DNA of 64,000 bases, taken from NCBI RefSeq assembly GCF_000812665.2, contig NZ_CP014327.1, positions 1,188,501-1,252,500 of the forward strand, given 5' to 3'. The notes beneath the pieces are model-generated. The model searched no databases. It saw only the letters and a program-made list of their open reading frames with translations, and had not been told where the DNA came from. Made by a program: the position numbers and the translations under genes. Source of the stretch: Falsihalocynthiibacter arcticus (GTDB taxonomy: Bacteria > Pseudomonadota > Alphaproteobacteria > Rhodobacterales > Rhodobacteraceae). The stretch's first letter is position 1, and each line of letters begins with the position of its first letter. Positions 35,428 through 44,529 of the stretch are shown one piece after another.

Positions 35428-37946
35428 GCGATAGTGACGGCAAAAAAACACTGGGTCTGCGCACTGGCGCAGGACGTCCTGGTAACGTAAAGCAGAGCTT
35501 TAGCCACGGACGCACCAAAAACGTTGTTGTGGAAACGAAACGCAAACGCGTTGTCGTGCCAAAACCTGGTGCAGGTAAAGCAAATGTAAGCAGCGCGTCT
35601 GTAGGGGATCCTTCACGGCGTCCCGCAGGCATCTCTGATGTCGAAATGGACCGTCGTCTTGCGGCGTTGAAACTCGCGAAAGCCCGCGAAGTTGAAGACG
35701 CGGCGAAACGCGAAGCCGACGAACTGGCCCGCGCTGAAGAGCGCGCCAAACGTCGTGCGGATATCGACGCCAAAGAGGCTGAAGAGCGGGAACGCGAAGA
35801 GCGGATCAAAGAAAAAGCTGCCGAAGAGGACCGCATCAAGAAAGAGGCGGAAATCGCGAAAGAGCGTGCTGAAAGTGCTGCGCAAGCGGCCAAGCCCACT
35901 CCACGTGCTGCGGCAACTCCAGCTGGAGCTGCGACAGACACGGCGAGCGCCCATCGTGGTGCACCTGCGCGTCCATTCTCTGCGCCGCGCAAGACGGATC
36001 GCGATAACCGCGCCGACAAGCCTGCAGCAAAGGTCGCCGAAGACAAACGTCGTTCAGGCAAACTGACGCTAAATCAAGCGCTTCGTGGTGGTGACAATCG
36101 TCATCGCTCCATGGCGTCGATGAAGCGCAAGCAAGAACGTGCGCGTCAAAAAGCAATGGGCGGCCAAGTCGAGCGCGAAAAAATCGTGCGCGACGTAAGG
36201 GTTCCTGAGGCGATCGCCGTTTCCGAGTTGGCCAATCGTATGGCCGAACGTGTGGGCGAAGTTGTGAAATCACTCATGAAAATGGGTATGATGGTAACGG
36301 CAAATCAAACAATCGACGCGGATACTGCCGAGTTGATCATCGAAGAGTTTGGCCACAAAATTGTGCGCGTGTCTGATTCCGATGTGGAAGACGTGATCGC
36401 AACAATCGTGGATGACGAGGTCGATCTGGTTTCACGTCCTCCGGTCATTACAGTTATGGGTCACGTTGACCACGGTAAGACGTCGCTTCTTGACGCGATC
36501 CGGAAGTCTAAAGTTGTGGCTGGTGAAGCCGGTGGGATTACCCAACATATTGGGGCTTATCAGGTTACGGCCGAAGACGGCTCGTTGATGAGCTTCCTCG
36601 ACACGCCTGGTCACGCGGCCTTTACATCCATGCGTTCGCGCGGTGCACAAGTGACGGATATCGTTATCCTTGTGGTCGCAGCTGACGATGCTGTTATGCC
36701 ACAAACAATCGAAGCCATTCATCACGCGAAAGCGGCGGGTGTGCCGATGATTGTTGCCATCAATAAAATCGACCGTCCGGATGCAGATCCAGACAAGGTT
36801 CGTGTCGCTTTGCTGCAACACGAAGTTATCGTCGAGAAAATGTCTGGTGACGTACAAGACGTTGAGGTTTCGGCCATCAATGGAACGGGCCTTGATGATT
36901 TGCTTGAGGCGATTTCGCTGCAAGCGGAAATTCTTGACCTGAAAGCCAACCCAAAACGCTCGGCGACTGGTGCGGTTATTGAGGCTCAGCTTGACGTTGG
37001 ACGTGGCCCAGTTGCTACTGTTCTGGTTCAAAATGGAACTTTGCGTCAGGGTGATATCTTTGTTGTTGGCGAACAATGGGGTCGCGTTCGCGCCCTTATG
37101 GATGACAAAGGCGATCGTATCAAAGAAGCTGGGCCTTCGGTTCCTGTCGAGGTTCTTGGCCTCAACGGAACACCAGAAGCTGGCGATGTTTTGAATGTTG
37201 TTGAGACCGAAGCTCAGGCACGTGAAATCGCAGATTACCGTGCCCATGCTGCCAAAGAGCAGCGCGCCGCCGTTGGTGCCGCTACTACTCTCGAGCAACT
37301 TATGGCGAAGGCAAAAGACGACAAGAGCGTTTCCGAGCTTCCGATCTTGGTGAAAACCGATGTTCAGGGTTCGGCAGAGGCAATCGTTCAGGCGATGGAA
37401 AAAATCGGCAACGACGAAGTTCGGGTTCGTGTTCTACACTCCGGTGTTGGCGCGATCACGGAATCGGATATCGGTTTGGCTGAAGCTTCCGGCGCACCGG
37501 TTATTGGCTTTAACGTGCGTGCAAACGCTTCGGCTCGCAATTCTGCGAACCAAAAGGGCGTCGAGATCCGGTACTATTCGGTAATCTACGATCTTGTGGA
37601 CGATGTTAAAGCGGCGGCCTCTGGTCTTCTTTCTGCGGAAATTCGCGAAAAGTTCATTGGGTATGCGTCGATCAAAGAGGTCTTCAAGGTTACTGGCATT
37701 GGCCGCGTTGCGGGTTGTATCGTTACCGAAGGCGTCGCACGCCGCTCCGCAGGCGTTCGCTTGCTGCGCGACAACATTGTGATCCACGAAGGTACGCTGA
37801 AAACGCTGAAACGTTTCAAGGACGAAGTCAAAGAAGTTACTTCGGGTCAAGAATGCGGTATGGCATTTGAAGCTTACGAAGACATTCGTCCCGACGATGT
37901 TATCGAGATCTTTGAGCGCGAAACAGTTGAACGCAACCTCGCCTAG
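35424..37946 (+). CDS. infB: Translation initiation factor IF-2
   Basis: 840 residues. IF-2 brings fMet-tRNA to the 30S subunit. A long charged, repetitive, Ala/Glu/Lys/Arg-rich N-terminal region (about 1-210, with a coiled-coil part near 85-150) precedes an IF-2 N-terminal domain and the GTPase core: [12 protein letters not shown] near 347, DTPGHAAF and NKID. Domains II to IV follow. The tail is [11 protein letters not shown]. Last gene of the operon, with a strong terminator 22 bases downstream. Confidence 0.98.
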   Translation: MSDSDGKKTLGLRTGAGRPGNVKQSFSHGRTKNVVVETKRKRVVVPKPGAGKANVSSASVGDPSRRPAGISDVEMDRRLAALKLAKAREVEDAAKREADELARAEERAKRRADIDAKEAEEREREERIKEKAAEEDRIKKEAEIAKERAESAAQAAKPTPRAAATPAGAATDTASAHRGAPARPFSAPRKTDRDNRADKPAAKVAEDKRRSGKLTLNQALRGGDNRHRSMASMKRKQERARQKAMGGQVEREKIVRDVRVPEAIAVSELANRMAERVGEVVKSLMKMGMMVTANQTIDADTAELIIEEFGHKIVRVSDSDVEDVIATIVDDEVDLVSRPPVITVMGHVDHGKTSLLDAIRKSKVVAGEAGGITQHIGAYQVTAEDGSLMSFLDTPGHAAFTSMRSRGAQVTDIVILVVAADDAVMPQTIEAIHHAKAAGVPMIVAINKIDRPDADPDKVRVALLQHEVIVEKMSGDVQDVEVSAINGTGLDDLLEAISLQAEILDLKANPKRSATGAVIEAQLDVGRGPVATVLVQNGTLRQGDIFVVGEQWGRVRALMDDKGDRIKEAGPSVPVEVLGLNGTPEAGDVLNVVETEAQAREIADYRAHAAKEQRAAVGAATTLEQLMAKAKDDKSVSELPILVKTDVQGSAEAIVQAMEKIGNDEVRVRVLHSGVGAITESDIGLAEASGAPVIGFNVRANASARNSANQKGVEIRYYSVIYDLVDDVKAAASGLLSAEIREKFIGYASIKEVFKVTGIGRVAGCIVTEGVARRSAGVRLLRDNIVIHEGTLKTLKRFKDEVKEVTSGQECGMAFEAYEDIRPDDVIEIFERETVERNLA

Positions 37947-37967
37947 GGCTTGTTGCAATCAAAACTT

Positions 37968-38001
37968 AAGGGCCGATCATTGAGTTGATCGGCCCTTTTT
38001 T
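37968..38001 (+). terminator. Rho-independent terminator of the rimP-infB operon
   Basis: AAGGGCCGATCA (37968-37979) / TGATCGGCCCTT (37986-37997), 12 bp, six-base loop, then a T-run. Long and perfect. Confidence 0.92.
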
Positions 38002-38030
38002 ATGTCTGGATGTATCTGAGTGAAAAGGCG

Positions 38031-38429
38031 CTAAAGCCAGTCGCGCAATATGGGGATCAACGGAATGTCCGCAGGCGGCATCGGGTAGCTTCTTAAGTCC
38101 GCGGCCTTCACCCATTTGAGCGTTTGCCCTTCTTGAGGGTGCGGTGTTCCTTGCCATTTGCGGCAAGCGAAAAGTGGCATCAAAAGGTGGAATTTTTCGT
38201 AGGCGTGGCTGGCAAAAGTGAGCGGCGCAAGGCAACTTTGCCAAGTTTCAATGCCAAGCTCCTCAGAAAGTTCCCGAATGAGAGCCACCTCAGGCGTTTC
38301 GCCTGCTTCGACTTTTCCGCCTGGGAATTCCCACAGCCCCGCCATAGATTTCCCTTCGGGACGTTGTGCCAGAAGGACCCGACTGTCTCGGTCAATCAAG
38401 GCGACCGCCGAGACGAGAAGTACACTCAA
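38031..38429 (-). CDS. mutT: 8-oxo-dGTP diphosphatase MutT
   Basis: 132 residues, the normal MutT length. The NUDIX box GGKVEAGETPE..ALIRELSEELGI is perfect, preceded by LLAQRPEGKSMAGLWEFPGGK, as in MutT. It removes oxidised dGTP from the nucleotide pool. The start overlaps the argJ stop (ATGA); ppiC-argJ-mutT is one leftward unit. Confidence 0.94.
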   Translation of the reverse strand: MSVLLVSAVALIDRDSRVLLAQRPEGKSMAGLWEFPGGKVEAGETPEVALIRELSEELGIETWQSCLAPLTFASHAYEKFHLLMPLFACRKWQGTPHPQEGQTLKWVKAADLRSYPMPPADIPLIPILRDWL

Positions 38430-39628
38430 GACCGATAATCCGCGTTGATCTCGATATAGCGATGGGTGAGGTCGCAGGTCCAGACAGTTGCGACGCCAGT
38501 ACCAATTCCCAAATCGACGCCAACCTTGAGCGAGTCGCCCTTCATATAGGTCGCACCTGCTTCTTCGGTGTAGCTTGGAGAAACCCAGCCCTTTTCCGCG
38601 ACCAAGATATCACCAAACGAGATCGACAGAAGGTCGCGATCCGCAGCTGCGCCCGATTTTCCGACCGCCATAACAACACGGCCCCAATTGGGATCTTCGC
38701 CTGCGATCGCAGTTTTCACCAGTGGGGAGTTTGCGATCGCCATGGCCACGAGATGGGCGTCGGAATCGCTAATGGCACCCGTTACCGCAACTTCGACGAA
38801 TTTCGTAGCACCCTCACCATCGCGCACAACTTGATGCGCCAAATCGAGCATCACACCGTGGAGAGCCGCTTCAAAGGCCGCTTCGTCGGTAACTTCGGGG
38901 CCTTTGCCCGTTGCCGCCATAAGCAATGTGTCGCTAGTGGAGGTGTCGCTATCGACCGTGATACAGTTGAAAGTTTTGTCCGTCAGGTGGCTGAGGATTT
39001 TTTGAAGCCGTGGTTGGGCGATTTTGGCGTCGGTGAAAATATAGACCAACATTGTCGCCATATCGGGCGCGATCATGCCAGACCCTTTGGCAAATCCGCT
39101 GATGGTGATACCGTCGACGGTTGCAAAGGCCCCTTTTGGGAACGTGTCAGTCGTCATGATGGCACGCGCGGCACGGTTGGCTTCGTTTGCCGACAAGCCC
39201 GCTTTGAGTTCTGAGAGCTTGTTGGTGATACGTGCTGGGTCCAACGGTTCACCGATCACGCCCGTCGAAGACGTGAAAACGCGCGTCTGGGGAATGTTGA
39301 GGACCTGCGATACGGAAGCGGTCACGGCCTCAACCGTGGCTGTGCCGCGACCGCCCGTGAACGCATTGGCATTGCCAGAGTTTACAACGAACGCTGCTGC
39401 TTCGCTGGTGTCCCCGCCAAGCTTGGCCTCGCAATCAAGGACAGGGGCGGCGCGGGTTGCGGAGCGTGTGAACACGCCCGCAACTGCTGTGCCCGCGCAG
39501 AGGTGTGCAAGCATCACATCGTCACGGCCTTGATATCGTACACCCGCGGCAATGGCGGCAAAGGTTACACCTTCAATAACCGGAAGATCTGGAAAACCGC
39601 CTTTGGGCGCGAGTGGAGAGAGTGTCAT
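38426..39628 (-). CDS. argJ: Bifunctional glutamate N-acetyltransferase / amino-acid acetyltransferase ArgJ
   Basis: 400 residues. ArgJ moves the acetyl group between ornithine and glutamate in the cyclic arginine pathway. It cleaves itself before the Thr of the ATML motif, found here in GMIAPDMATMLVY near residue 190. N-terminal GVRYQGRDDVMLAHL and C-terminal INADYRS ends are typical. Four bases after the ppiC stop and overlapping mutT. Confidence 0.97.
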   Translation of the reverse strand: MTLSPLAPKGGFPDLPVIEGVTFAAIAAGVRYQGRDDVMLAHLCAGTAVAGVFTRSATRAAPVLDCEAKLGGDTSEAAAFVVNSGNANAFTGGRGTATVEAVTASVSQVLNIPQTRVFTSSTGVIGEPLDPARITNKLSELKAGLSANEANRAARAIMTTDTFPKGAFATVDGITISGFAKGSGMIAPDMATMLVYIFTDAKIAQPRLQKILSHLTDKTFNCITVDSDTSTSDTLLMAATGKGPEVTDEAAFEAALHGVMLDLAHQVVRDGEGATKFVEVAVTGAISDSDAHLVAMAIANSPLVKTAIAGEDPNWGRVVMAVGKSGAAADRDLLSISFGDILVAEKGWVSPSYTEEAGATYMKGDSLKVGVDLGIGTGVATVWTCDLTHRYIEINADYRS

Positions 39629-39631
39629 AGG

Positions 39632-40486
39632 TTACTTTCCGACGATTTCTGGGTCTTGGAGAACAGTTGGGTCAATGACTACTTCGGTGCGTGTAATTTC
39701 GGCGTTACCTTCGAGGGCTTCGACGGCTTTTGCAAGGGCGCGTTGTTGCAACTCCGCTTCAAGTTCGTCGCGAACGTCTTCAAAAGTCGGGGCGTCTTGT
39801 ACGCGGCTTTCGATACGATGAATGACGTGCCAGCCGAATTCGCTCTCAACGGGTGCGGAATAAGTGCCGTCTTCAAGCGCAATTACCGCTTCTTCAAATG
39901 CTGGAACCATCGCCCCTTTCGAGAACCATCCAAGGTTGCCGCCATTCGGGCCGGACGGTCCCGTTGATTTCTCGCGTGCGAGTTCGGCAAAATCACTTCC
40001 GGCGTCAAGCAGTTGGACAACGAGATCAGCTTCCTCTTTCTTCTCCAAAAGAATATGGGCCGCATTAAACTCCATTTCGGGTTCGCCGCCGATATATGTC
40101 TCGTTGAAAAGCGCCTCAAGTTTTTCCTGCGTGACGGCCGTTGATAGAACCGCGTCAACAGCGGATCCCGCCATATAGGATCGTGTTTGGTTGTCCATCG
40201 CAGTTTGGTCCCGCAAGGAAACATTGCCTTTAACGGATTGTGCGAGGATGTTTTGTTGGATCAAGTTTTCCAAAATTCCCTCAAACAGAACGCCGTCTTC
40301 AAGGGTGAGGTATTGCTGTGGCAGCGTTTCACGGGCGATAATCATATGGCCGATTGTGATATCCATGCCATTCACTGTGGCCACAACCGTTCCCCATTCG
40401 GGTTTTGGAGGTGTGTCTTGGGCAACAGCGACGCTCGTGGTCGCCAGAAGTACTGCAAAGATACCGATTTTAGTGTGTTTTAACAT
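39632..40486 (-). CDS. Exported parvulin-type peptidyl-prolyl isomerase (PpiC/SurA-like)
   Basis: 284 residues from ATG 40486; an ATG at 40510 has a better ribosome site (AGGGGG) and would add eight residues. Signal peptide IGIFAVLLATTSVAVAQ. A SurA-like helical region (60-125) is followed by a rotamase domain: AAHILLEKKEEADLVVQLL, FAELAREKSTGPSGPNGGNLGWF, MVPAFEEA, VESEFGWHVIHRIE. Folding of envelope proteins in the periplasm is the likely role. Divergent from secA, an arrangement that joins export and folding. Confidence 0.92.
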   Translation of the reverse strand: MLKHTKIGIFAVLLATTSVAVAQDTPPKPEWGTVVATVNGMDITIGHMIIARETLPQQYLTLEDGVLFEGILENLIQQNILAQSVKGNVSLRDQTAMDNQTRSYMAGSAVDAVLSTAVTQEKLEALFNETYIGGEPEMEFNAAHILLEKKEEADLVVQLLDAGSDFAELAREKSTGPSGPNGGNLGWFSKGAMVPAFEEAVIALEDGTYSAPVESEFGWHVIHRIESRVQDAPTFEDVRDELEAELQQRALAKAVEALEGNAEITRTEVVIDPTVLQDPEIVGK

Positions 40487-40524
40487 CAATTCACCCTTAG
40501 ATTTGTCCATTAGGCCCCCTAACA

Positions 40525-40553
40525 TTGACAGTGTCCGGTTGGACCCTTACATC
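40525..40553 (+). promoter_or_regulatory. Putative sigma-70 promoter of secA
   Basis: A perfect -35 TTGACA (40525-40530), 17-base spacer and TACATC (40548-40553). It predicts a leader of about 110 bases before the secA start. Confidence 0.55.
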
Positions 40554-40590
40554 GCCAAAGTGCCTTGTCGTTTCGTGCCAGTCATTTGGC

Positions 40591-40623
40591 CCTTGATAAG
40601 CCCGCTTTTAAGGCGGATCAAGG
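40591..40623 (+). promoter_or_regulatory. Imperfect hairpin in the secA leader
   Basis: CCTTGAT (40591-40597) pairs with ATCAAGG (40617-40623), and inside it CCGC (40602-40605) with GCGG (40613-40616). A competing pairing exists: TGCCTTG (40561-40567) with CAAGGCA (40619-40625). No T-run follows, so this is not a terminator. It may be an RNA element controlling secA translation, or a chance fold. Confidence 0.4.
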
Positions 40624-40670
40624 CAAGGTTCAAACGAACCAACCAATAGAAGTGTTCAAGCGGAGAATTT

Positions 40671-43346
40671 ATGCTGGGTATCGGAAAAATCACCAAAAAA
40701 GTCTTTGGTTCACCGAATGATCGTCTGGTCAAATCGACCCGCCCGCTTGTGCAAAAGATCAATGATCTTGAGCCTGAATTTGAAGCCCTGACCGACGAAG
40801 GCATCAAAGAGAAAACACTGGAACTGTCCGAGCGCGCCCAAAAGGGAGAGAAGCTCGATGACCTTCTCCCCGAAGCCTTTGCTAATGTGCGGGAAGCCGC
40901 GCGACGTGCCCTTGGCCTGCGCGCTTTTGATACCCAGTTGATGGCTGGTATTTTTCTACATCGCGGTAATATCGCCGAGATGAAAACGGGCGAGGGGAAA
41001 ACCCTCATGGCGACCTTCGCGGCCTACTTGAACGCCTTGACGCGGGAGGGTGTTCACATTGTGACGGTGAATGACTACCTCGCCAAACGCGACGCCGAGT
41101 GGATGAGCCAAGTTTACAGCGCGCTTGGAATGACGACGGGCGTTGTCTATCCGCAGCAGCCTGATGAAGAGAAAAAAGCCGCGTATAAATGCGACATTAC
41201 CTATGCCACGAACAATGAACTGGCGTTTGACTATCTTCGCGACAACATGCGGTCCGAATTGGGCCAATTGGCACAGCGCGGCCACCATTATGCGATTGTG
41301 GATGAGGTCGACTCCATTTTGATCGACGAAGCACGGACACCGTTGATTATTTCGGGACCTGCCCAAGATCGCAGCGAGTTGTACATTTCCATCGACAAGC
41401 TGATCCCAAGCTTGACCGAAGAGCATTTCACGCACGACGAAAAAACCAAAAACGTTACTTTCTCCGAAGATGGTAACGATTTCCTCGAAGCCTTGTTGCA
41501 TGAGCACGGTATTTTGCCCGCCGAGCAATCGCTCTATGATCCGGAAAGCACGACCGTGGTGCACCACGTCAACCAAGGCCTCAAAGCGCACAAGCTTTTT
41601 ACCCGCGACAAAGACTATATCATGCGCGATGGCGAAGTGATGTTGATCGACGAGTTTACCGGTCGGATGATGGCGGGGCGTCGTTTGTCTGACGGCTTGC
41701 ATCAAGCGATTGAGGCCAAAGAAGGCGTTGATATCAAGCCCGAAAACGTCACCCATGCTTCGGTTACGTTCCAGAATTATTTTCGCTTGTATGGCAAACT
41801 CGCCGGCATGACGGGAACCGCGCTTACTGAGGCGGCTGAGTTCGCCGAAATTTATAATCTCGGCGTTGTTGAAGTGCCAACAAACCGCCCGATTGTTCGG
41901 ATTGACGAGCATGACCAAGTGTTCCGGACCGCAAAAGAGAAATTCGCAGGCGTTGTTATCGCTATTGAAGAAGCGCACGCAAAGGGCCAGCCGATCCTTG
42001 TAGGGACAACTTCAATCGAGAAGTCGGAATTCCTCTCGGGTCTACTCAAAGAAGCGGGCGTTACACACAACGTTTTGAATGCACGCCAGCACGAAAAAGA
42101 GGCGCAGATTGTTGCCGATGCGGGCCGTTTTGGCGCGGTGACGATTGCGACGAATATGGCGGGACGAGGTACCGATATTCAGCTTGGCGGGAACGCAGAC
42201 CTGCGCTTGGAGCAGGCGCTTGCCGCCGATCCAAACACAGATAAAGACGCGCTTTTGGCCGAAATCGCCGCAGAGAAAGAGAAAGTCAAAGAGGCCGGTG
42301 GTCTGTTTGTACTGGCAACTGAACGCCACGAAAGTCGCCGGATTGATAACCAGTTGCGCGGCCGTTCAGGTCGCCAAGGCGATCCAGGCCGTTCGTCGTT
42401 CTTCTTGTCACTCGAAGATGATTTGATGCGGATTTTTGGTTCCGAACGTTTGGACAAAGTTTTGTCGAGCCTCGGGATGAAAGAGGGCGAAGCGATTGTG
42501 CACCCCTGGGTCAATAAATCCCTCGAGAAAGCACAAGCAAAGGTTGAAGGCCGCAACTTTGATCAACGCAAGCAACTCCTGAAATTTGATGACGTGATGA
42601 ACGACCAGCGCAAAGCGATCTTCTTTCAGCGCCGTGAAATTATGGAATCCCAAGACCTCTCTGAAATCGTGCAGGACATGCGTCATCAGGTTATTGATGA
42701 TTTGGTCGACATTCACATGCCAGCGAAATCCTATGCCGAACAGTGGGATACAGAGGGCCTCTATGCTGAGATCCTTAAGAAAATCGGGGTGGATGCTCCG
42801 GTGATCGAATGGGCCCGCGAAGAAGGTGTAGATGATTCCGATGTGCGGGAACGTTTGTGTGATGCTGCCGACAAATTTATGGCCGCCAAGGCTGCGGATT
42901 TCGGCCCAGAAGAAATGCGCGGGATCGAAAAGCAGATTTTGCTGCGGACAATCGACGGGAAGTGGCGCGAACATCTCCTGACTTTGGAACACCTTCGTTC
43001 GGTCGTTGGGTTTCGTGGGTATGCGCAACGCGATCCATTGAACGAGTACAAAACTGAAAGCTTCCAACTGTTCGAGATTTTGCTCGACACCCTGCGCGAA
43101 GAAGTCAGCGAGCAACTCGCACGATTGCCCTCGCGCGAAGAAATCGAGACCATGCAGCGCGCACAACTAGAACAATACAAAGCCCAGCAGCAAGCGGCTG
43201 TGGCAGCGCAACAGGCCGCATTGCCGAAAGCGACCACTGAGGGGTTTGACGAAAACAATCCAGAAACGTGGGGCGACCCCGCGCGCAATGATCTCTGTCC
43301 TTGTGGTTCTGGAGAGAAATTCAAACATTGCCACGGTAAAATCTAA
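40671..43346 (+). CDS. secA: Preprotein translocase ATPase SecA
   Basis: 891 residues. SecA drives proteins through SecYEG. Walker A is [12 protein letters not shown], the DEAD-like motif is [21 protein letters not shown], and motif [15 protein letters not shown] marks the second nucleotide domain. The C-terminus ends in the zinc-binding, SecB-contacting [14 protein letters not shown]. Start ATG 40671 with AGCGGAGA upstream. A terminator follows directly. Confidence 0.98.
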   Translation: MLGIGKITKKVFGSPNDRLVKSTRPLVQKINDLEPEFEALTDEGIKEKTLELSERAQKGEKLDDLLPEAFANVREAARRALGLRAFDTQLMAGIFLHRGNIAEMKTGEGKTLMATFAAYLNALTREGVHIVTVNDYLAKRDAEWMSQVYSALGMTTGVVYPQQPDEEKKAAYKCDITYATNNELAFDYLRDNMRSELGQLAQRGHHYAIVDEVDSILIDEARTPLIISGPAQDRSELYISIDKLIPSLTEEHFTHDEKTKNVTFSEDGNDFLEALLHEHGILPAEQSLYDPESTTVVHHVNQGLKAHKLFTRDKDYIMRDGEVMLIDEFTGRMMAGRRLSDGLHQAIEAKEGVDIKPENVTHASVTFQNYFRLYGKLAGMTGTALTEAAEFAEIYNLGVVEVPTNRPIVRIDEHDQVFRTAKEKFAGVVIAIEEAHAKGQPILVGTTSIEKSEFLSGLLKEAGVTHNVLNARQHEKEAQIVADAGRFGAVTIATNMAGRGTDIQLGGNADLRLEQALAADPNTDKDALLAEIAAEKEKVKEAGGLFVLATERHESRRIDNQLRGRSGRQGDPGRSSFFLSLEDDLMRIFGSERLDKVLSSLGMKEGEAIVHPWVNKSLEKAQAKVEGRNFDQRKQLLKFDDVMNDQRKAIFFQRREIMESQDLSEIVQDMRHQVIDDLVDIHMPAKSYAEQWDTEGLYAEILKKIGVDAPVIEWAREEGVDDSDVRERLCDAADKFMAAKAADFGPEEMRGIEKQILLRTIDGKWREHLLTLEHLRSVVGFRGYAQRDPLNEYKTESFQLFEILLDTLREEVSEQLARLPSREEIETMQRAQLEQYKAQQQAAVAAQQAALPKATTEGFDENNPETWGDPARNDLCPCGSGEKFKHCHGKI

Positions 43347-43350
43347 AAAT

Positions 43351-43384
43351 CGCGCCGCTCAAACCTTGGGCGGCGCGTTTCTTC
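43351..43384 (+). terminator. Rho-independent terminator of secA
   Basis: CGCGCCGC (43351-43358) / GCGGCGCG (43370-43377), 11-base loop, followed by TTTCTTC. The T-run is short but the stem is all GC. Confidence 0.75.
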
Positions 43385-43495
43385 AGTCATGGATCTCAAT
43401 TCCTGTCGCAAACCGAAAATGGCCAAAAGCGCGCCCAAATTCAGCCTCATTTTGGGTTGAATGATAGGAGGCGAGTAAATCGATTGGAGGAAGCC

Positions 43496-44515
43496 ATGCG
43501 TTTGAAGGGAAATTTCGTTTACGTGCTTGCGAGCTTTGCTGCCGCGTTTTCGATTGGCTATGCGCTTCAGAGTGGTGAGGGCAATAACGCGATTTTTGCA
43601 TCCTCCGACTTCAATAAGATGAACATTGGCGCAGATGTTTCGCTGGTGGATCCAGAAACGGTCCAACACACTTCCGCCCCCGCAGATGCCTCTCTAGGGT
43701 TGCCTTTTGCTCCCGAGGCGACAAGGGCGCATCTTTTGCTGAAGAGTTATCCGGTGAATGCCTCTGCACGCATGCGCGACACTCTTGCCTCCAACCCCGT
43801 TAAAAACGCGCCAACCTATAGCGCTTATGGCGTTCCCTGCTCGACCAAGCTTGAGGCACTTGCTGGCCCGGCCGCAATGATTGAAGTAAAGCTTTCGGCG
43901 AGTTGTGCACCAAGCGAAATGTTTGTGCTTCGGCAAGGGGAACTTGCGGTTTCAGGGGTAACCTCTACGGTCGGTTTGGCCGAGATTTCCCTTCCAGCGA
44001 TGTCCAAAGATCCTACAATTTCTGTAACATTTGCGGGCGGGCAAAGTGCGGTAACGACCTTACACGTGAGCGATTTTGACGATTTTGAGAGGGTTGCATT
44101 ACAGTGGAAGGGGCGCACAGGCCTAGAAATACATGCGCTGGAGTTTGGCGCTGACTATGGTCAAGCAGGACATGTTTGGAAGAATTCGCCTCGAAAAGTT
44201 GCTTATGCTACCGGAGCGCTTGGTGGTTTTATGACGCGAGTGGGGGAAGGGGACGGTCCCGATTCAATGCACGCAGAAGTATATAGTTTCCCGTCTGGGG
44301 CCATTCGCCGCAACGGTGCTGTACGTCTTTCTGTCGAAGCGGAAATTACTTCCTTTAACTGTGGCCGCAAGATTTTGGCCAAAGTAATGCAGCCAAAATC
44401 GACAACGGGTGTAGAAGTGGTTGATTTAGGGCTGACAATGCCGGATTGTGACGCCATGGGCGACTTTTTGGTGTTGAATAATCTGCTTCGGGACCTAAAA
44501 ATCGCTCTGAACTAA
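43496..44515 (+). CDS. Exported protein of unknown function
   Basis: 339 residues from ATG 43496 (GGAGGAAG upstream). The N-terminus MRLKGNFVYVLASFAAAFSIGYAL is a signal peptide or membrane anchor. The rest looks soluble and beta-rich, with four cysteines (CSTKLEAL, SASCAPSEMF, SFNCGRKI, MPDCDAMG) that could form two disulfides in the periplasm. The middle part repeats beta-domain features (SVTFAGGQSAVTTLHVSD). I recognise no family. The next gene, 14 bases on, is the PstS/OmpA fusion, so the two probably act together in the envelope. Confidence 0.8.
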   Translation: MRLKGNFVYVLASFAAAFSIGYALQSGEGNNAIFASSDFNKMNIGADVSLVDPETVQHTSAPADASLGLPFAPEATRAHLLLKSYPVNASARMRDTLASNPVKNAPTYSAYGVPCSTKLEALAGPAAMIEVKLSASCAPSEMFVLRQGELAVSGVTSTVGLAEISLPAMSKDPTISVTFAGGQSAVTTLHVSDFDDFERVALQWKGRTGLEIHALEFGADYGQAGHVWKNSPRKVAYATGALGGFMTRVGEGDGPDSMHAEVYSFPSGAIRRNGAVRLSVEAEITSFNCGRKILAKVMQPKSTTGVEVVDLGLTMPDCDAMGDFLVLNNLLRDLKIALN

Positions 44516-44529
44516 ATTTTATTTCGGGC

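Noticed and set aside
36432..37298. Long open frame antisense to infB
   Set aside because: Lies entirely within the conserved GTPase domain of infB and has no family-like sequence.
40956..41978. Long open frame of 340 codons antisense to secA
   Set aside because: The plus strand carries the full-length, fully conserved SecA. Antisense frames like this arise from codon bias; no recognisable protein family is encoded.
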